64,000 nt of DNA from Luteitalea pratensis (GTDB lineage Bacteria; Acidobacteriota; Vicinamibacteria; Vicinamibacterales; Vicinamibacteraceae). The position numbers were made by a program, and so were the translations under genes. Location: positions 7,041,001 through 7,105,000 of the forward strand of contig NZ_CP015136.1 in assembly GCF_001618865.1 (NCBI RefSeq), read 5' to 3'. Every line of letters begins with the position of its first letter. Within the stretch, counting starts at the first letter, position 1. Below the pieces are notes generated by a model that saw only the letters and a list, made by a program, of their open reading frames with translations, did not search any database and had not been told where the DNA came from. Of the stretch, positions 1 through 7,765 are shown piece after piece.

Positions 1-1
1 C

Positions 2-193
<192 letters not shown>

Positions 194-198
194 ACTTA

Positions 199-223
199 GG
201 GCCGTTCGGCGAACGGCCCCTGC
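199..223 (-). repeat. REP-like hairpin (GCAG foot) after hemB
   Basis: A perfect 9-bp stem, GGGCCGTTC (199-207) with GAACGGCCC (211-219), has a 3-nt loop. Read on the minus strand it is preceded by GCAGG. It starts 6 bp after the hemB stop. It belongs to the dispersed hairpin family described under findings; it could also act as a transcript end, but there is no T-run. Confidence 0.7.
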
Positions 224-250
224 CCTCGTGACAGATGCCGCAGTCAGTAG

Positions 251-275
251 GTAGGGCGCGTTCCCCGAACGCGCC
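251..275 (+). repeat. REP-like hairpin with GTAG foot, hemB-hemL spacer
   Basis: GTAG at 251-254 is followed by stem GGCGCGTTC (255-263), loop CCC and GAACGCGCC (267-275), 9 bp perfect. The foot and loop match other copies in the window, while the stem sequence differs on both sides. Confidence 0.78.
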
Positions 276-294
276 GACGACAGGACGGAGACGC

Positions 295-1608
295 ATGGCG
301 GTGCGAAAGGTGACGCGCTCGGCGAAGTTGTTCGAGCGAGCGCAGAAGGTGATGCCGGGCGGTGTAAGCAGCCCCGTGCGCGCGTTCAAGGCCGTCGGCG
401 GTGAGCCGCGGTTCATGAAGAGCGGCAAGGGCGCCTACATCAAGGACGAAGATGGCCGCACATATCTCGACTACGTGATGTCGTGGGGGCCGCTCATCCA
501 CGGTCATGCCCCGAAGGGACTGCTCGCGGCGCTGGGGCGAGCCGCCAAACACGGCACCAGTTTCGGAGCGCCGACCCGCCTCGAGATCGAGTTGGCCGAG
601 GCGGTGCGTGAGCTCGTGCCGTCGATGGAACTGGTGCGCTTCACGAGCTCCGGGACCGAGGCCGCCATGAGCGTCCTGCGGGTGGCCCGGGCGGCGACCG
701 GCCGAGACGCCGTGATCAAGTTTGCCGGCTGCTACCACGGCCACGCCGACGGCTTCCTGGTGGACGCGGGGAGCGGCGCCGCGACACTCGGTGTTCCGAC
801 CTCACCTGGTGTCCCGAAGGCCGCTGCGGCCTTGACGCTCACCGCACGTTACAACGACCTTGCATCGGTCGAGTCCGTCGCCGAACTAGCGAAGGACGGC
901 GTCGCCGCCGTGCTCGTCGAGCCGATCGCCGGCAACATGGGCCTCGTGCCGCCCGAGCCCGGCTTCCTCGAAGGGTTACGGGCGTTGTGCGATCGCAGCG
1001 GCGCGCTGCTCGTCTTCGACGAGGTGATCAGCGGCTTCAGGGCCTCGCGCGGTGGCGCGCAGCACCTGCTCGGTGTCCGCCCTGACCTGACGTGTCTCGG
1101 CAAGATCATCGGCGGCGGCCTGCCGGTCGGAGCCTACGGCGGCCGCGAGGACCTCATGCGACGCGTCGCTCCGGACGGGCCGGTGTACCAGGCCGGGACG
1201 CTGTCGGGAAACCCACTCGCGATGACGGCGGGCCTCTGGGCGCTGTCGCAACTCTCCGACAAGCTCTACGCGAAGCTCGAACGTCTCGGTGGCCTTCTCG
1301 CCGAGGGCCTGTCCGATGCCGCGCACCGCGCCGGCACCGACGTCAGCATCAATCGCGTCGGCTCGCTGCTCACGGTCTTCTTCCTCGATCGGCCGGTGAT
1401 GAATTACGACGACGCGAAGGCCTCCGACACGGCGGCGTACGGGCGGTTCTTCCAGGCGATGCTTGCAGAAGGCATCTACCTGCCACCATCACAGTTTGAG
1501 GCGTGGTTCCTGTCTGGCGCGCACGCCACGCGTGACGTCGACGACACGATTCGCGCGGCCCGCAAGGCGTTCGAGGCGGCAGCCACGACGCAGGCGGTCG
1601 GCGACTGA
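295..1608 (+). CDS. hemL: glutamate-1-semialdehyde 2,1-aminomutase
   Basis: This PLP enzyme isomerises glutamate-1-semialdehyde to 5-aminolevulinate, the last step of the C5 route to tetrapyrroles. The 437-residue product has the usual family length. The N-terminus carries the family motif MPGGVSSPVRAFKAVGG. Further on are SSGTEAAMSVLRVARA, the PLP-aspartate stretch LLVFDEVISGFR, and the PLP lysine in LGKIIGGGLPVGAYGG (about K270). The ATG at 295 is chosen because the homologous N-terminus starts just after it and GGACGGAG lies 6-13 bases upstream; an open frame continues to 235 but would translate repeat sequence. It follows hemB in the same direction. A tRNA-Glu gene, the ultimate precursor of the pathway, sits 8 kb away. 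Confidence 0.95.
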   Translation: MAVRKVTRSAKLFERAQKVMPGGVSSPVRAFKAVGGEPRFMKSGKGAYIKDEDGRTYLDYVMSWGPLIHGHAPKGLLAALGRAAKHGTSFGAPTRLEIELAEAVRELVPSMELVRFTSSGTEAAMSVLRVARAATGRDAVIKFAGCYHGHADGFLVDAGSGAATLGVPTSPGVPKAAAALTLTARYNDLASVESVAELAKDGVAAVLVEPIAGNMGLVPPEPGFLEGLRALCDRSGALLVFDEVISGFRASRGGAQHLLGVRPDLTCLGKIIGGGLPVGAYGGREDLMRRVAPDGPVYQAGTLSGNPLAMTAGLWALSQLSDKLYAKLERLGGLLAEGLSDAAHRAGTDVSINRVGSLLTVFFLDRPVMNYDDAKASDTAAYGRFFQAMLAEGIYLPPSQFEAWFLSGAHATRDVDDTIRAARKAFEAAATTQAVGD

Positions 1609-1621
1609 AGCAGGGCACGGC

Positions 1622-2605
1622 GTGCAGGCGTTCTACTGCGACCATTTCGTGCTGCCGCTTCCGGAGGGGCATCGCTTCCCGATGGACAAGTACGCGCGCC
1701 TCCGGGCGCGCGTCGTCGACAACGGCATCCTCCCACTCGAGCAGTTGCATGAACCACATGCCGCGCCATGGACCGACCTCATGCGCGTGCATACGCCGGA
1801 TTACGTGGCCCGTGTCCGCGACGGCGGGCTCACGCGCGAAGAGCAGCGTCGAATCGGCTTTCCGTGGTCGGTGCAGATGGTCGAGCGGTCACGGCGATCG
1901 GTGGGAGGGACCATTGACGCGGCCCGCGCCGCGCTGCAGGACGGGGTCTCGGCCAATCTCGCCGGGGGCACCCACCACGCGTTCCGGGACCGCGGCGAGG
2001 GCTACTGCATCTTCAACGACGTGGCCGTTGCCGCCACGACGATGATCGAGACAGGCCGTGTCCGGCAGGTGGCCGTGATCGATCTTGATGTGCACCAAGG
2101 CAACGGCACGGCGGCGATCTTCGAGCACGACCCACGTGTCTTCACCTGCTCGCTGCATGGCGCGGCCAACTTCCCGTTCCACAAGGAACGCAGCGATCTC
2201 GACGTGCCGCTTCCCGATGGCACCGGCGATGGTGAATACATGGCACACCTGGCGGCGGCACTCGATGTGGTTTTGGCGATCGGACCGGACCTCGTGTTCT
2301 ACGTCGCGGGTGCAGATCCCTACGAAGGTGATCGACTGGGGCGCATGCGCCTGACCGAAATGGGGCTGCGACAGCGCGATGCGATCGTGTTCGGGCGGTG
2401 CCGGGCCGAGCGCGTGCCGGTGGCAGTGACCATGGCCGGCGGCTATGCACCCGACGTGGATGCGATTGCGCGCATCCACGCCGGCACGATCGAGGAAGCC
2501 GCGCAGTCGGCGCAGCGCTGGGGTGGGGCTATTCCTTGCCGGCCCGGGCCTTGGCCCAGCGACGCTTCTGTGCCTCGGCAATCCGCCGCCGGGCATCGGC
2601 GCTGA
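1622..2605 (+). CDS. histone deacetylase family (class II/AcuC-like) amidohydrolase
   Basis: A zinc-dependent deacetylase of the arginase/HDAC superfamily, with acetyl-lysine or an acetylated small amine as likely substrate. Starting at GTG 1622 gives 327 residues. The first residues, VQAFYCDHFVLPLPEGHRFP, match the family start. The general-base histidine pair lies in GGTHHAF (about H118-H119). Zinc ligands are seen in DLDVHQGNGT (D156, H158) and in AGADPYEGD (D232); CSLHG lies between. The usual family end is near base 2510, so the last 30 or so residues are an extension that overlaps the 3' end of the convergent basic protein gene. The gene follows hemL by 13 bp. Specificity (protein lysine, polyamine or acetoin-type) cannot be read from sequence. 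Confidence 0.88.
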   Translation: MQAFYCDHFVLPLPEGHRFPMDKYARLRARVVDNGILPLEQLHEPHAAPWTDLMRVHTPDYVARVRDGGLTREEQRRIGFPWSVQMVERSRRSVGGTIDAARAALQDGVSANLAGGTHHAFRDRGEGYCIFNDVAVAATTMIETGRVRQVAVIDLDVHQGNGTAAIFEHDPRVFTCSLHGAANFPFHKERSDLDVPLPDGTGDGEYMAHLAAALDVVLAIGPDLVFYVAGADPYEGDRLGRMRLTEMGLRQRDAIVFGRCRAERVPVAVTMAGGYAPDVDAIARIHAGTIEEAAQSAQRWGGAIPCRPGPWPSDASVPRQSAAGHRR

Positions 2606-2846
2606 GCTTGCGCTTCTTGCGCACCTTGGGCGCAGCCGTCGCGGCCGACGCCGCGCTCGCGACGGCGGTGACGGCGGCGACGATCGCACCGCGAGCCGAC
2701 GCGCGCAACGTCCGCGCCTGCGACTCGAGTTCCTGTAACCGTTGGCGCGTCGTCGCGATTTCCTGCTCGAGCCCCTGCAGGGCCCACGTGAGCAGTTCGC
2801 GACTGCCGCCTATTCCTGTCCTTGTCAACTTACGTGTTCTTGCCAT
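2529..2846 (-). CDS. small lysine/arginine-rich coiled-coil protein with KKRWAKAR-type tail
   Basis: A 105-residue, strongly basic protein starting at the ATG at 2846-2844, with GGAG about 8 bases upstream on the minus strand. A coiled-coil stretch, LEQEIATTRQRLQELESQA, occupies roughly residues 28-46. An Ala-rich linker follows, and the C-terminus is KLSADARRRIAEAQKRRWA plus a basic end. Similar basic tails are common in small uncharacterised proteins of Acidobacteriota and are often assumed to bind DNA, but I know of no proven function. Its 3' end overlaps the end of the HDAC-like gene by 77 bp, and its start codon overlaps that of the divergent TPR gene in a shared CATG (2844-2847). A nucleoid-associated role is inference only. 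Confidence 0.7.
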   Translation of the reverse strand: MARTRKLTRTGIGGSRELLTWALQGLEQEIATTRQRLQELESQARTLRASARGAIVAAVTAVASAASAATAAPKVRKKRKLSADARRRIAEAQKRRWAKARAGKE

Positions 2847-4086
2847 GACCAGTACTCCGGGAGGGTGGAACGGTGAAAGACGCTCAAGCATAGCGCGCTT
2901 TCTCATGCTTGCAATCACATTTGTCGGCGTCGATGTGATGTCCATCCGTGCGCAGGAGACATCATTCGATGCGGCACTTGGACACGCCTACGCTACCGCC
3001 TACAACCTGGACCATGACGAGGCCGTGCGCGAGTTGACGACCCTCGCGAAGTTAAAACCAGACTTACCGACCACCTATCGTGCCCTTGCATCCATCACGT
3101 GGCTGCGGTTGTTGTTCAGCCGCGGCACCGTGCTTGTCGACGAGTATCTCGGACGTATCTCGAAACGCGACGTGCAGATGGCACCGCCGCCGCCGGACAT
3201 GGCGGCGGACTTTTCGCGCTATCTGTCGGCGGCCATTTCACGTGCCGAGGCGGAGGCGACTCGCAATCCGCGGGACGGCCGTGCACTCTACGACCTCAGT
3301 TCCGCACTCGGCCTGCAAGCCTCCTGGGCAGCCACCGTGGAGGGTCGGATGGGGCGCGCGTTCGGTGCGGCGCGACGTGCATACAAGACCGCGGAGCAGG
3401 CCAGCGTTGTCTCGCCCGATGATCCCGACCCTCGCCTGATCCTCGGCACTTATCGCTATGTGGTGTCAGGCATGAACCTGCCGACGCGCATGGTCGCGTA
3501 CATGGCCGGCCTCGATGGTGACCGGGCGCGGGGCCTGCAGATGGTGGAACAGGCGGCGGCGAGTGCCAGCCCCGTGCAGACCGAAGCACGCTTCGCCCTG
3601 ATCCTCCTCTACAACCGCGAACGGCGCTGGGACAACGCCCTTGGCGTGTTGGCCGCGCTGCGCGACTTGTATCCGCGTAACCGGCTGCTGTGGCTCGAGA
3701 CTGGCGCGACCGCCCTGCGCGCCGGCCGGCCAGCCGATGCCTTGCGGTGGCTCGACGAAGGCCTCGCGATGACGGCACGCGACACACGCCGGCGCATGTT
3801 CGGCGAGGACGCCCTCTGGCGCCTGAAGCAAGCCGTGGCGCTGCGCCTCCTGGGGCGTCACGAGGATGCACGGCAGGTACTGATCGAAGGCCTCGCGGCG
3901 CCGCAGGCCAGGGACTGGGTGCGAGGTCGCACGCACCTCGAACTGGGCGAAGTGTCGCTCGCGCTCGGCGACCGAGACCAGGCCCGGTGGCAGGCGACCA
4001 AGGCGCTACCGCTCCTCGAACGAGGCGACGACCCGCAGGGCGTGCGCCTGGCGCGCAGTTTGCTCGAACGCGCCACTCGCGGATAA
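2845..4086 (+). CDS. secreted TPR-repeat protein of unknown function
   Basis: From the ATG at 2845 the product is 413 residues. A Sec-type signal is visible: basic ERRSS, then FLMLAITFVGVDVMSIRAQ with a likely cut after RAQ. The mature part is alpha-helical with TPR-like units, for example YNLDHDEAVRELTTLAKLKP near the start, ERRWDNALGVLAALRDLYP and LRAGRPADALRWLDEG later, and a final ALGDRDQARWQATKALPLLE. An alternative ATG at 2905 would shorten the signal to an unusual form lacking a basic end. No clear ribosome site precedes either start. It is probably periplasmic, followed 15 bp on by a small membrane protein. I do not recognise a specific function. Confidence 0.75.
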   Translation: MTSTPGGWNGERRSSIARFLMLAITFVGVDVMSIRAQETSFDAALGHAYATAYNLDHDEAVRELTTLAKLKPDLPTTYRALASITWLRLLFSRGTVLVDEYLGRISKRDVQMAPPPPDMAADFSRYLSAAISRAEAEATRNPRDGRALYDLSSALGLQASWAATVEGRMGRAFGAARRAYKTAEQASVVSPDDPDPRLILGTYRYVVSGMNLPTRMVAYMAGLDGDRARGLQMVEQAAASASPVQTEARFALILLYNRERRWDNALGVLAALRDLYPRNRLLWLETGATALRAGRPADALRWLDEGLAMTARDTRRRMFGEDALWRLKQAVALRLLGRHEDARQVLIEGLAAPQARDWVRGRTHLELGEVSLALGDRDQARWQATKALPLLERGDDPQGVRLARSLLERATRG

Positions 4087-4101
4087 CGTCTCCCTGTTCA
4101 G

Positions 4102-4596
4102 ATGGCGATTCGGCGCTGGCTTTCGGTCGTCCTCGGCGTGCTGCTGGTGCTGGTGCTCGGCATCATTGCGCTCGCGGGGAGTTGCGCCTACCTGGTGCGC
4201 AAGCAGGTGCAGGTGCGCCAGGCGGCCTCGGTCGGCGATTACGAGCAAGAGGCGGCCGCGATCATGAAGCGCTTCGACGGCATCCCGCCGCTCGTCGTGC
4301 AGGGCCCCTTCGGGCCGACCATCTCGAGCAAGGCGCTCGTCGCACGACAGAAACGCGGCGGTGCGATCAGCAACCTGCACATCCTCGTCTTCTCGATCCA
4401 TGACGGCAAACTCGTCCGGCTGACGCTGCCGATGTGGTTGCTGCGCATGTCACCGGACGGGCGGATGGACATCAATCGCGACGAGGTCGGCCTCGACAAC
4501 GTGCGGCTCTCCATCGAGGACCTCGAAGCCGCCGGTCCGGGTCCGCTGTTTGTACGGAAGACCGACGACTCGCGCGTCCTCGTCTGGGCCGAGTAG
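4102..4596 (+). CDS. single-pass membrane protein, uncharacterised
   Basis: The 164-residue product starts with a strong N-terminal membrane segment (about residues 7-30, LSVVLGVLLVLVLGIIALAG) followed by the Cys-containing GSCAYLVRKQ. If the segment were cleaved, CAYL could resemble a lipobox, but the preceding IALAGSC is a poor match. The rest is a soluble domain of about 125 residues with no motif I recognise. It follows the TPR gene by 15 bp in the same direction, so the two are likely cotranscribed. The function is unknown. Confidence 0.7.
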   Translation: MAIRRWLSVVLGVLLVLVLGIIALAGSCAYLVRKQVQVRQAASVGDYEQEAAAIMKRFDGIPPLVVQGPFGPTISSKALVARQKRGGAISNLHILVFSIHDGKLVRLTLPMWLLRMSPDGRMDINRDEVGLDNVRLSIEDLEAAGPGPLFVRKTDDSRVLVWAE

Positions 4597-5050
4597 CACG
4601 TCAACACGCCTGCCAAGGTGTCCCTTGGTCCGGACACCAGCGATGGCACGGTGATTGAAAGAATGACTATCGCCAGGTCTTTCAGCAGGGATACAACAGG
4701 GCTACCGCGAGGGCTACCGCGAGGCCGGGTACCGCTGAGCAAAGTTTTCGCGGCGAGGCGCCGATTGACATGACAGGAGCGGGCGACCGGCAGATGTCCG
4801 GCGCCCGCGGCCGATGGGCGTCATCGAGCGTCCAACACATTCACGAGGGATGGCAGCACACGGGGGCGCAGGCGGGTATACCGCCGCGCCTTTCGTGTTT
4901 GTGGACGGTTTCGTGTACCCGTCGAACGCCAACGATTTTCGCGGCTGCGGGCTACGGGCTGCAGGCTACCCGGGCCGTATATCGGGACTGCCGGTGGCGT
5001 TCGCGCCATGGATCTCTTGTCCGGCGCGCTGCCCGCGGGCACGTACCCGC
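4597..5050. other. 454-bp noncoding spacer filled with repeats
   Basis: No credible gene is seen. The spacer holds a 12-bp direct repeat (GGGCTACCGCGA, twice near 4699-4722), the composite dispersed element at 4931-5027 with its heptamer core at 4943-4970, and otherwise unremarkable GC-rich sequence. It separates two converging transcription units (4102-4596 plus, 5051-6523 minus), so it must contain both transcript ends. Confidence 0.6.
4931..5027 (+). repeat. composite dispersed element, copy 1
   Basis: This stretch aligns without gaps to 54273-54369 (77 of 97 bases identical by hand count). It has three modules: AACGATTTTCGCG; four 7-bp units (4943-4970: GGCTGCG, GGCTACG, GGCTGCA, GGCTACC); and a distal part ending GCGCCATGGATCTCTTGTCC. 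Partial inverted copies are at 9968-10003, 12629-12664 and 13185-13212. Confidence 0.8.
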
Positions 5051-6523
5051 TCAGCGCAGCCTGAGGAAGCGGCGCATGCGGGCGACCAGCGAGGCTGGCG
5101 GTTCCACTGCAGGCAGGTGGCGGTGCACCGTGTCGGCAAAGATGGACTCGAGCTCTTGACGGCGCCGGGCGACGGCGTCCGCCAGTGTGTCCAGTACGCT
5201 GGCTGACGCGTCGGCCAGTTCGCGCAGAACCGTGTCGTCCAGCTCGAAGACCAGCGTGTCGCGAGTGGCGGTCACCGTCGCCGAGCGCGGATCGCCCGTG
5301 AGCCAGGACATCTCGCCGAACACTTCGCCGACGCCGAGCCTGGCGACCTCATGGTCGTCAGGTGCGAGGCTCACGCGCGCCTCGCCGCGGGCGATGAGGA
5401 AGCTCGTGCGGCCCGTGTCCGCCTGCCGCACGATCACTTCGCCAGCGCCGTACAGGCGTGGCCGCGCCGATGCGGCCAGCCGTGCACGCGCCTCGGGCGT
5501 CAGCCCGCCAAGCAATGCCGTGTTCCCGATCAGCGAAGGCAGGTCGGCCTGCTCCGGCAGGGCGACTGCAGGCATCGTCGCTGGCGAGTACTCGATCTGG
5601 ATCGGGTATGGGATCTCGATGCCGTGCCGCTGGAACGTGTACCAGAGGGCCGTGCGTATCTGATCCTGCGCGAGCGAGGCCCGCTCCATGTCCTGGACGA
5701 AGCAGCGGGCACGATAGGTGATGGCCGAGGCGCCGAAATCGACCAGCAGCACGTCGGGGCCAGGCGACGCCATCGCGAGCGGCACCTGAGCGATCGCGTC
5801 GACCATCAACGCCTTCACGTGGTTGGGCGGCGCCGTGTAGGTCACGCCGACGTCGACGAACACGCGCGTCGGCGGCGCCGGTTCCGAGTAGTTGACGATG
5901 GCGCCGTCGGCGATGCTGCTGTTGGGCAGCGCCACGAGCGTGCTCTCGCGGGTGCGCAGCACCGTTGACCGCCACGAGATCTGCGTCACCCGTCCCTCGT
6001 GATCGCCGACCCGGATCCAGTCCCCCACCTTGTACGGCTGGTCGGCCTGCAACGCGAGGCCGGCGATGGCGTTGCCGAGCGTGTTCTGGAGCGCGAGCCC
6101 CAGCACGACCGCGCCGGCGGCCGCGGTCAGTTGCAACCGGTCGTTGAAGAAGAGGACGACGACCGTCACGAAGATGGCGACGGTGATCGCGTCCTGGAGG
6201 ATCGCCGGGAGGTGATCGGGAAGCCGATCCTGACGGAACGGATTCACCGCCAGCAGCACGATCAGGTTGCTGGCCGCGAGCACCAGCAACACCGGCGCAA
6301 CCGTACCGAGCGAGCGAGCGATCCCCGGCGGCGTGCCGGCCCAGACGGCGAGCCCGTAGGCCAGCAGGTAGCCGATGGCCAGCGCCACCGTCAGCACCAG
6401 CTTGCGCTTCACGTAGGTGTTGCGCGTGCCGGCCCTCGCCAAGAGGGCGGAGACCAGCACCAGCACACCTGTCAGGGCGGGGATCGGCAAGGTTCGGTAG
6501 TCGGACGTGTGGACGGCAAGCAA
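5051..6523 (-). CDS. MscS-family mechanosensitive channel with C-terminal cyclic-nucleotide-binding domain
   Basis: A 490-residue inner-membrane protein. About residues 10-170 hold several membrane segments (PALTGVLVLVSALLARAG; LVLTVALAIGYLLAYGLAVW; TVAPVLLVLAASNLIVLLAV; DAITVAIFVTVVVLFF). The MscS pore helix and beta domain follow: GLALQNTLGNAIAGLALQ, then YKVGDWIRVGDHEGRV and WRSTVLRTRESTLVALPNS. From about 345 onward is a cAMP/cGMP-binding fold with GEVFGEMSWLTGDPRSATV. The expected role is an osmotic or ion channel gated or modulated by a cyclic nucleotide; a class III cyclase is encoded two genes upstream. The start is a TTG immediately after a heptamer array; upstream the frame is closed, but an internal start near codon 20 is possible. 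Confidence 0.88.
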   Translation of the reverse strand: MLAVHTSDYRTLPIPALTGVLVLVSALLARAGTRNTYVKRKLVLTVALAIGYLLAYGLAVWAGTPPGIARSLGTVAPVLLVLAASNLIVLLAVNPFRQDRLPDHLPAILQDAITVAIFVTVVVLFFNDRLQLTAAAGAVVLGLALQNTLGNAIAGLALQADQPYKVGDWIRVGDHEGRVTQISWRSTVLRTRESTLVALPNSSIADGAIVNYSEPAPPTRVFVDVGVTYTAPPNHVKALMVDAIAQVPLAMASPGPDVLLVDFGASAITYRARCFVQDMERASLAQDQIRTALWYTFQRHGIEIPYPIQIEYSPATMPAVALPEQADLPSLIGNTALLGGLTPEARARLAASARPRLYGAGEVIVRQADTGRTSFLIARGEARVSLAPDDHEVARLGVGEVFGEMSWLTGDPRSATVTATRDTLVFELDDTVLRELADASASVLDTLADAVARRRQELESIFADTVHRHLPAVEPPASLVARMRRFLRLR

Positions 6524-6544
6524 GCATCAGGCATCAGGCATTAC
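6524..6544. repeat. 7-bp tandem repeat between mscS-like and M48 genes
   Basis: Units GCATCAG, GCATCAG, GCATTAC fill the whole gap between the start of the channel gene and the stop of the protease gene (TAA at 6543-6541). The same unit in the other orientation (TGATGCC) is found at 13095, 48972 and 62208. Confidence 0.8.
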
Positions 6545-7689
6545 GTAAGTGACCCGGCCTTCTTGAAGGCCTGCAGTTCGGCCGGCGTGAACTTGACGGC
6601 GACCACGGCAGGGTTGCTGCCGCCCTTGGCATCCTTCTCGGGATCCAGGCCTCGCGCGCCGCCAGAGCCGACCACCTGCGCCGACTTGGTCTCGCTGCCG
6701 CCGCCGGAGACGAGCCGGCCGAGCCCGAAGCCCTTCTTCTTGGGCGCCTCCGCGGGTGCCTCTGCCTTCGCCGTGCTGGTGGACTTGCTGTCCTTGGCCG
6801 TGCTGCCCTTCTGGCTCGATCCGCCCGCCAGTCCCTTGGTGCCGGCTTCCACCGTGGCAATCTGCGACTGCGGCACGGGCTTGTACCTGATCGTCGTCTT
6901 GAACCGTTCCGACACGAGTTGCGTGCCCGAGAGCTTTCCCTTGATGATGGCCGCGCCGAGCTTGCCCTGCCGCGCCTCCATCTCCGGGTGTGAGCTGAAG
7001 AGACCACGCTTCTCGGTCGCGCTCTTGTTGCGCTCGGCGAGCGTCGTCAGGAAATTGCCAAGGGCCTGCGGCGCATACCCTGCCTTGCTGATCAGCGTGA
7101 TGCCCATCGTGTCGGCGGCACTCTCGTCGCCACGGCTGTAGGCGTTGTCGAGGATGTTGTTGTAGGCCGCGTTGGCAAGGAACTCGATCATGGCGTTGCC
7201 GCCGGCCACCTCCTCGGCCGCGGCGCTCTTGATCGTGTTCTTCTTGAGCGCGTCGATCGTGTGCTCCTCGGTGACGTGGATGATCTCGTGCGCGAGTACA
7301 CCGGCCAGTTCCGCTTCGTCCTTCATCAGCGCGAGCGCGCCGCGGGTGATGTGCACGTAGCCATGCGGCGCCGCAAAGGCGTTGACGGCATCGGTGTCGA
7401 GCACGATGAACGTCCACGGCAGGCCAGGCTTGGTGCTCTTGTCGGTCACCGTGCGGCCGACCAGCGTGACGTACTTGTGCACGGCCGTATCCTGGACGAC
7501 GCCGTATCGCTGACGGACGAGGGTGCTCACCTTGGCGCCGAGCGCAGCCTTCTCCTCGTCGGACCAGTTGAAGTCGCTGACCTGCTTGGCGCGTTTGGCG
7601 CCCTGCTCGATGATCCCGAACTGCGCCGCGGCCGGGTTCGCGAGTCCGGCCAGGAGCGTGAGGGACAACACTGTGCGGATGAACGTCAC
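6541..7689 (-). CDS. secreted M48-family zinc metalloprotease
   Basis: The 382-residue product begins with a signal peptide (TVLSLTLLAGLANPAAA, cut before QFG). The peptidase core has the M48 zinc motif HEIIH (H134-E135-H138) and the downstream ligand glutamate in SRGDESAAD (about E189), plus the upstream NAFAAPHGYVHITRG block. It resembles the protease half of BepA/YfgC-type periplasmic proteins, which work in outer-membrane protein quality control. The usual TPR half is replaced by a low-complexity Ser/Thr/Lys/Ala stretch (about residues 285-330) and a short C-terminal segment. A second proteolysis-prone linker, GFGLGRLVSGGGSE, follows. It is probably cotranscribed with the channel gene downstream. 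Confidence 0.9.
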   Translation of the reverse strand: MTFIRTVLSLTLLAGLANPAAAQFGIIEQGAKRAKQVSDFNWSDEEKAALGAKVSTLVRQRYGVVQDTAVHKYVTLVGRTVTDKSTKPGLPWTFIVLDTDAVNAFAAPHGYVHITRGALALMKDEAELAGVLAHEIIHVTEEHTIDALKKNTIKSAAAEEVAGGNAMIEFLANAAYNNILDNAYSRGDESAADTMGITLISKAGYAPQALGNFLTTLAERNKSATEKRGLFSSHPEMEARQGKLGAAIIKGKLSGTQLVSERFKTTIRYKPVPQSQIATVEAGTKGLAGGSSQKGSTAKDSKSTSTAKAEAPAEAPKKKGFGLGRLVSGGGSETKSAQVVGSGGARGLDPEKDAKGGSNPAVVAVKFTPAELQAFKKAGSLT

Positions 7690-7765
7690 CGTAAGTACTC
7701 CCGGATTCGATGTCGACCGTGCAACCTGCCCTGCAACCGGCGTCCCGCGCCAGCTGTCCTGATTT

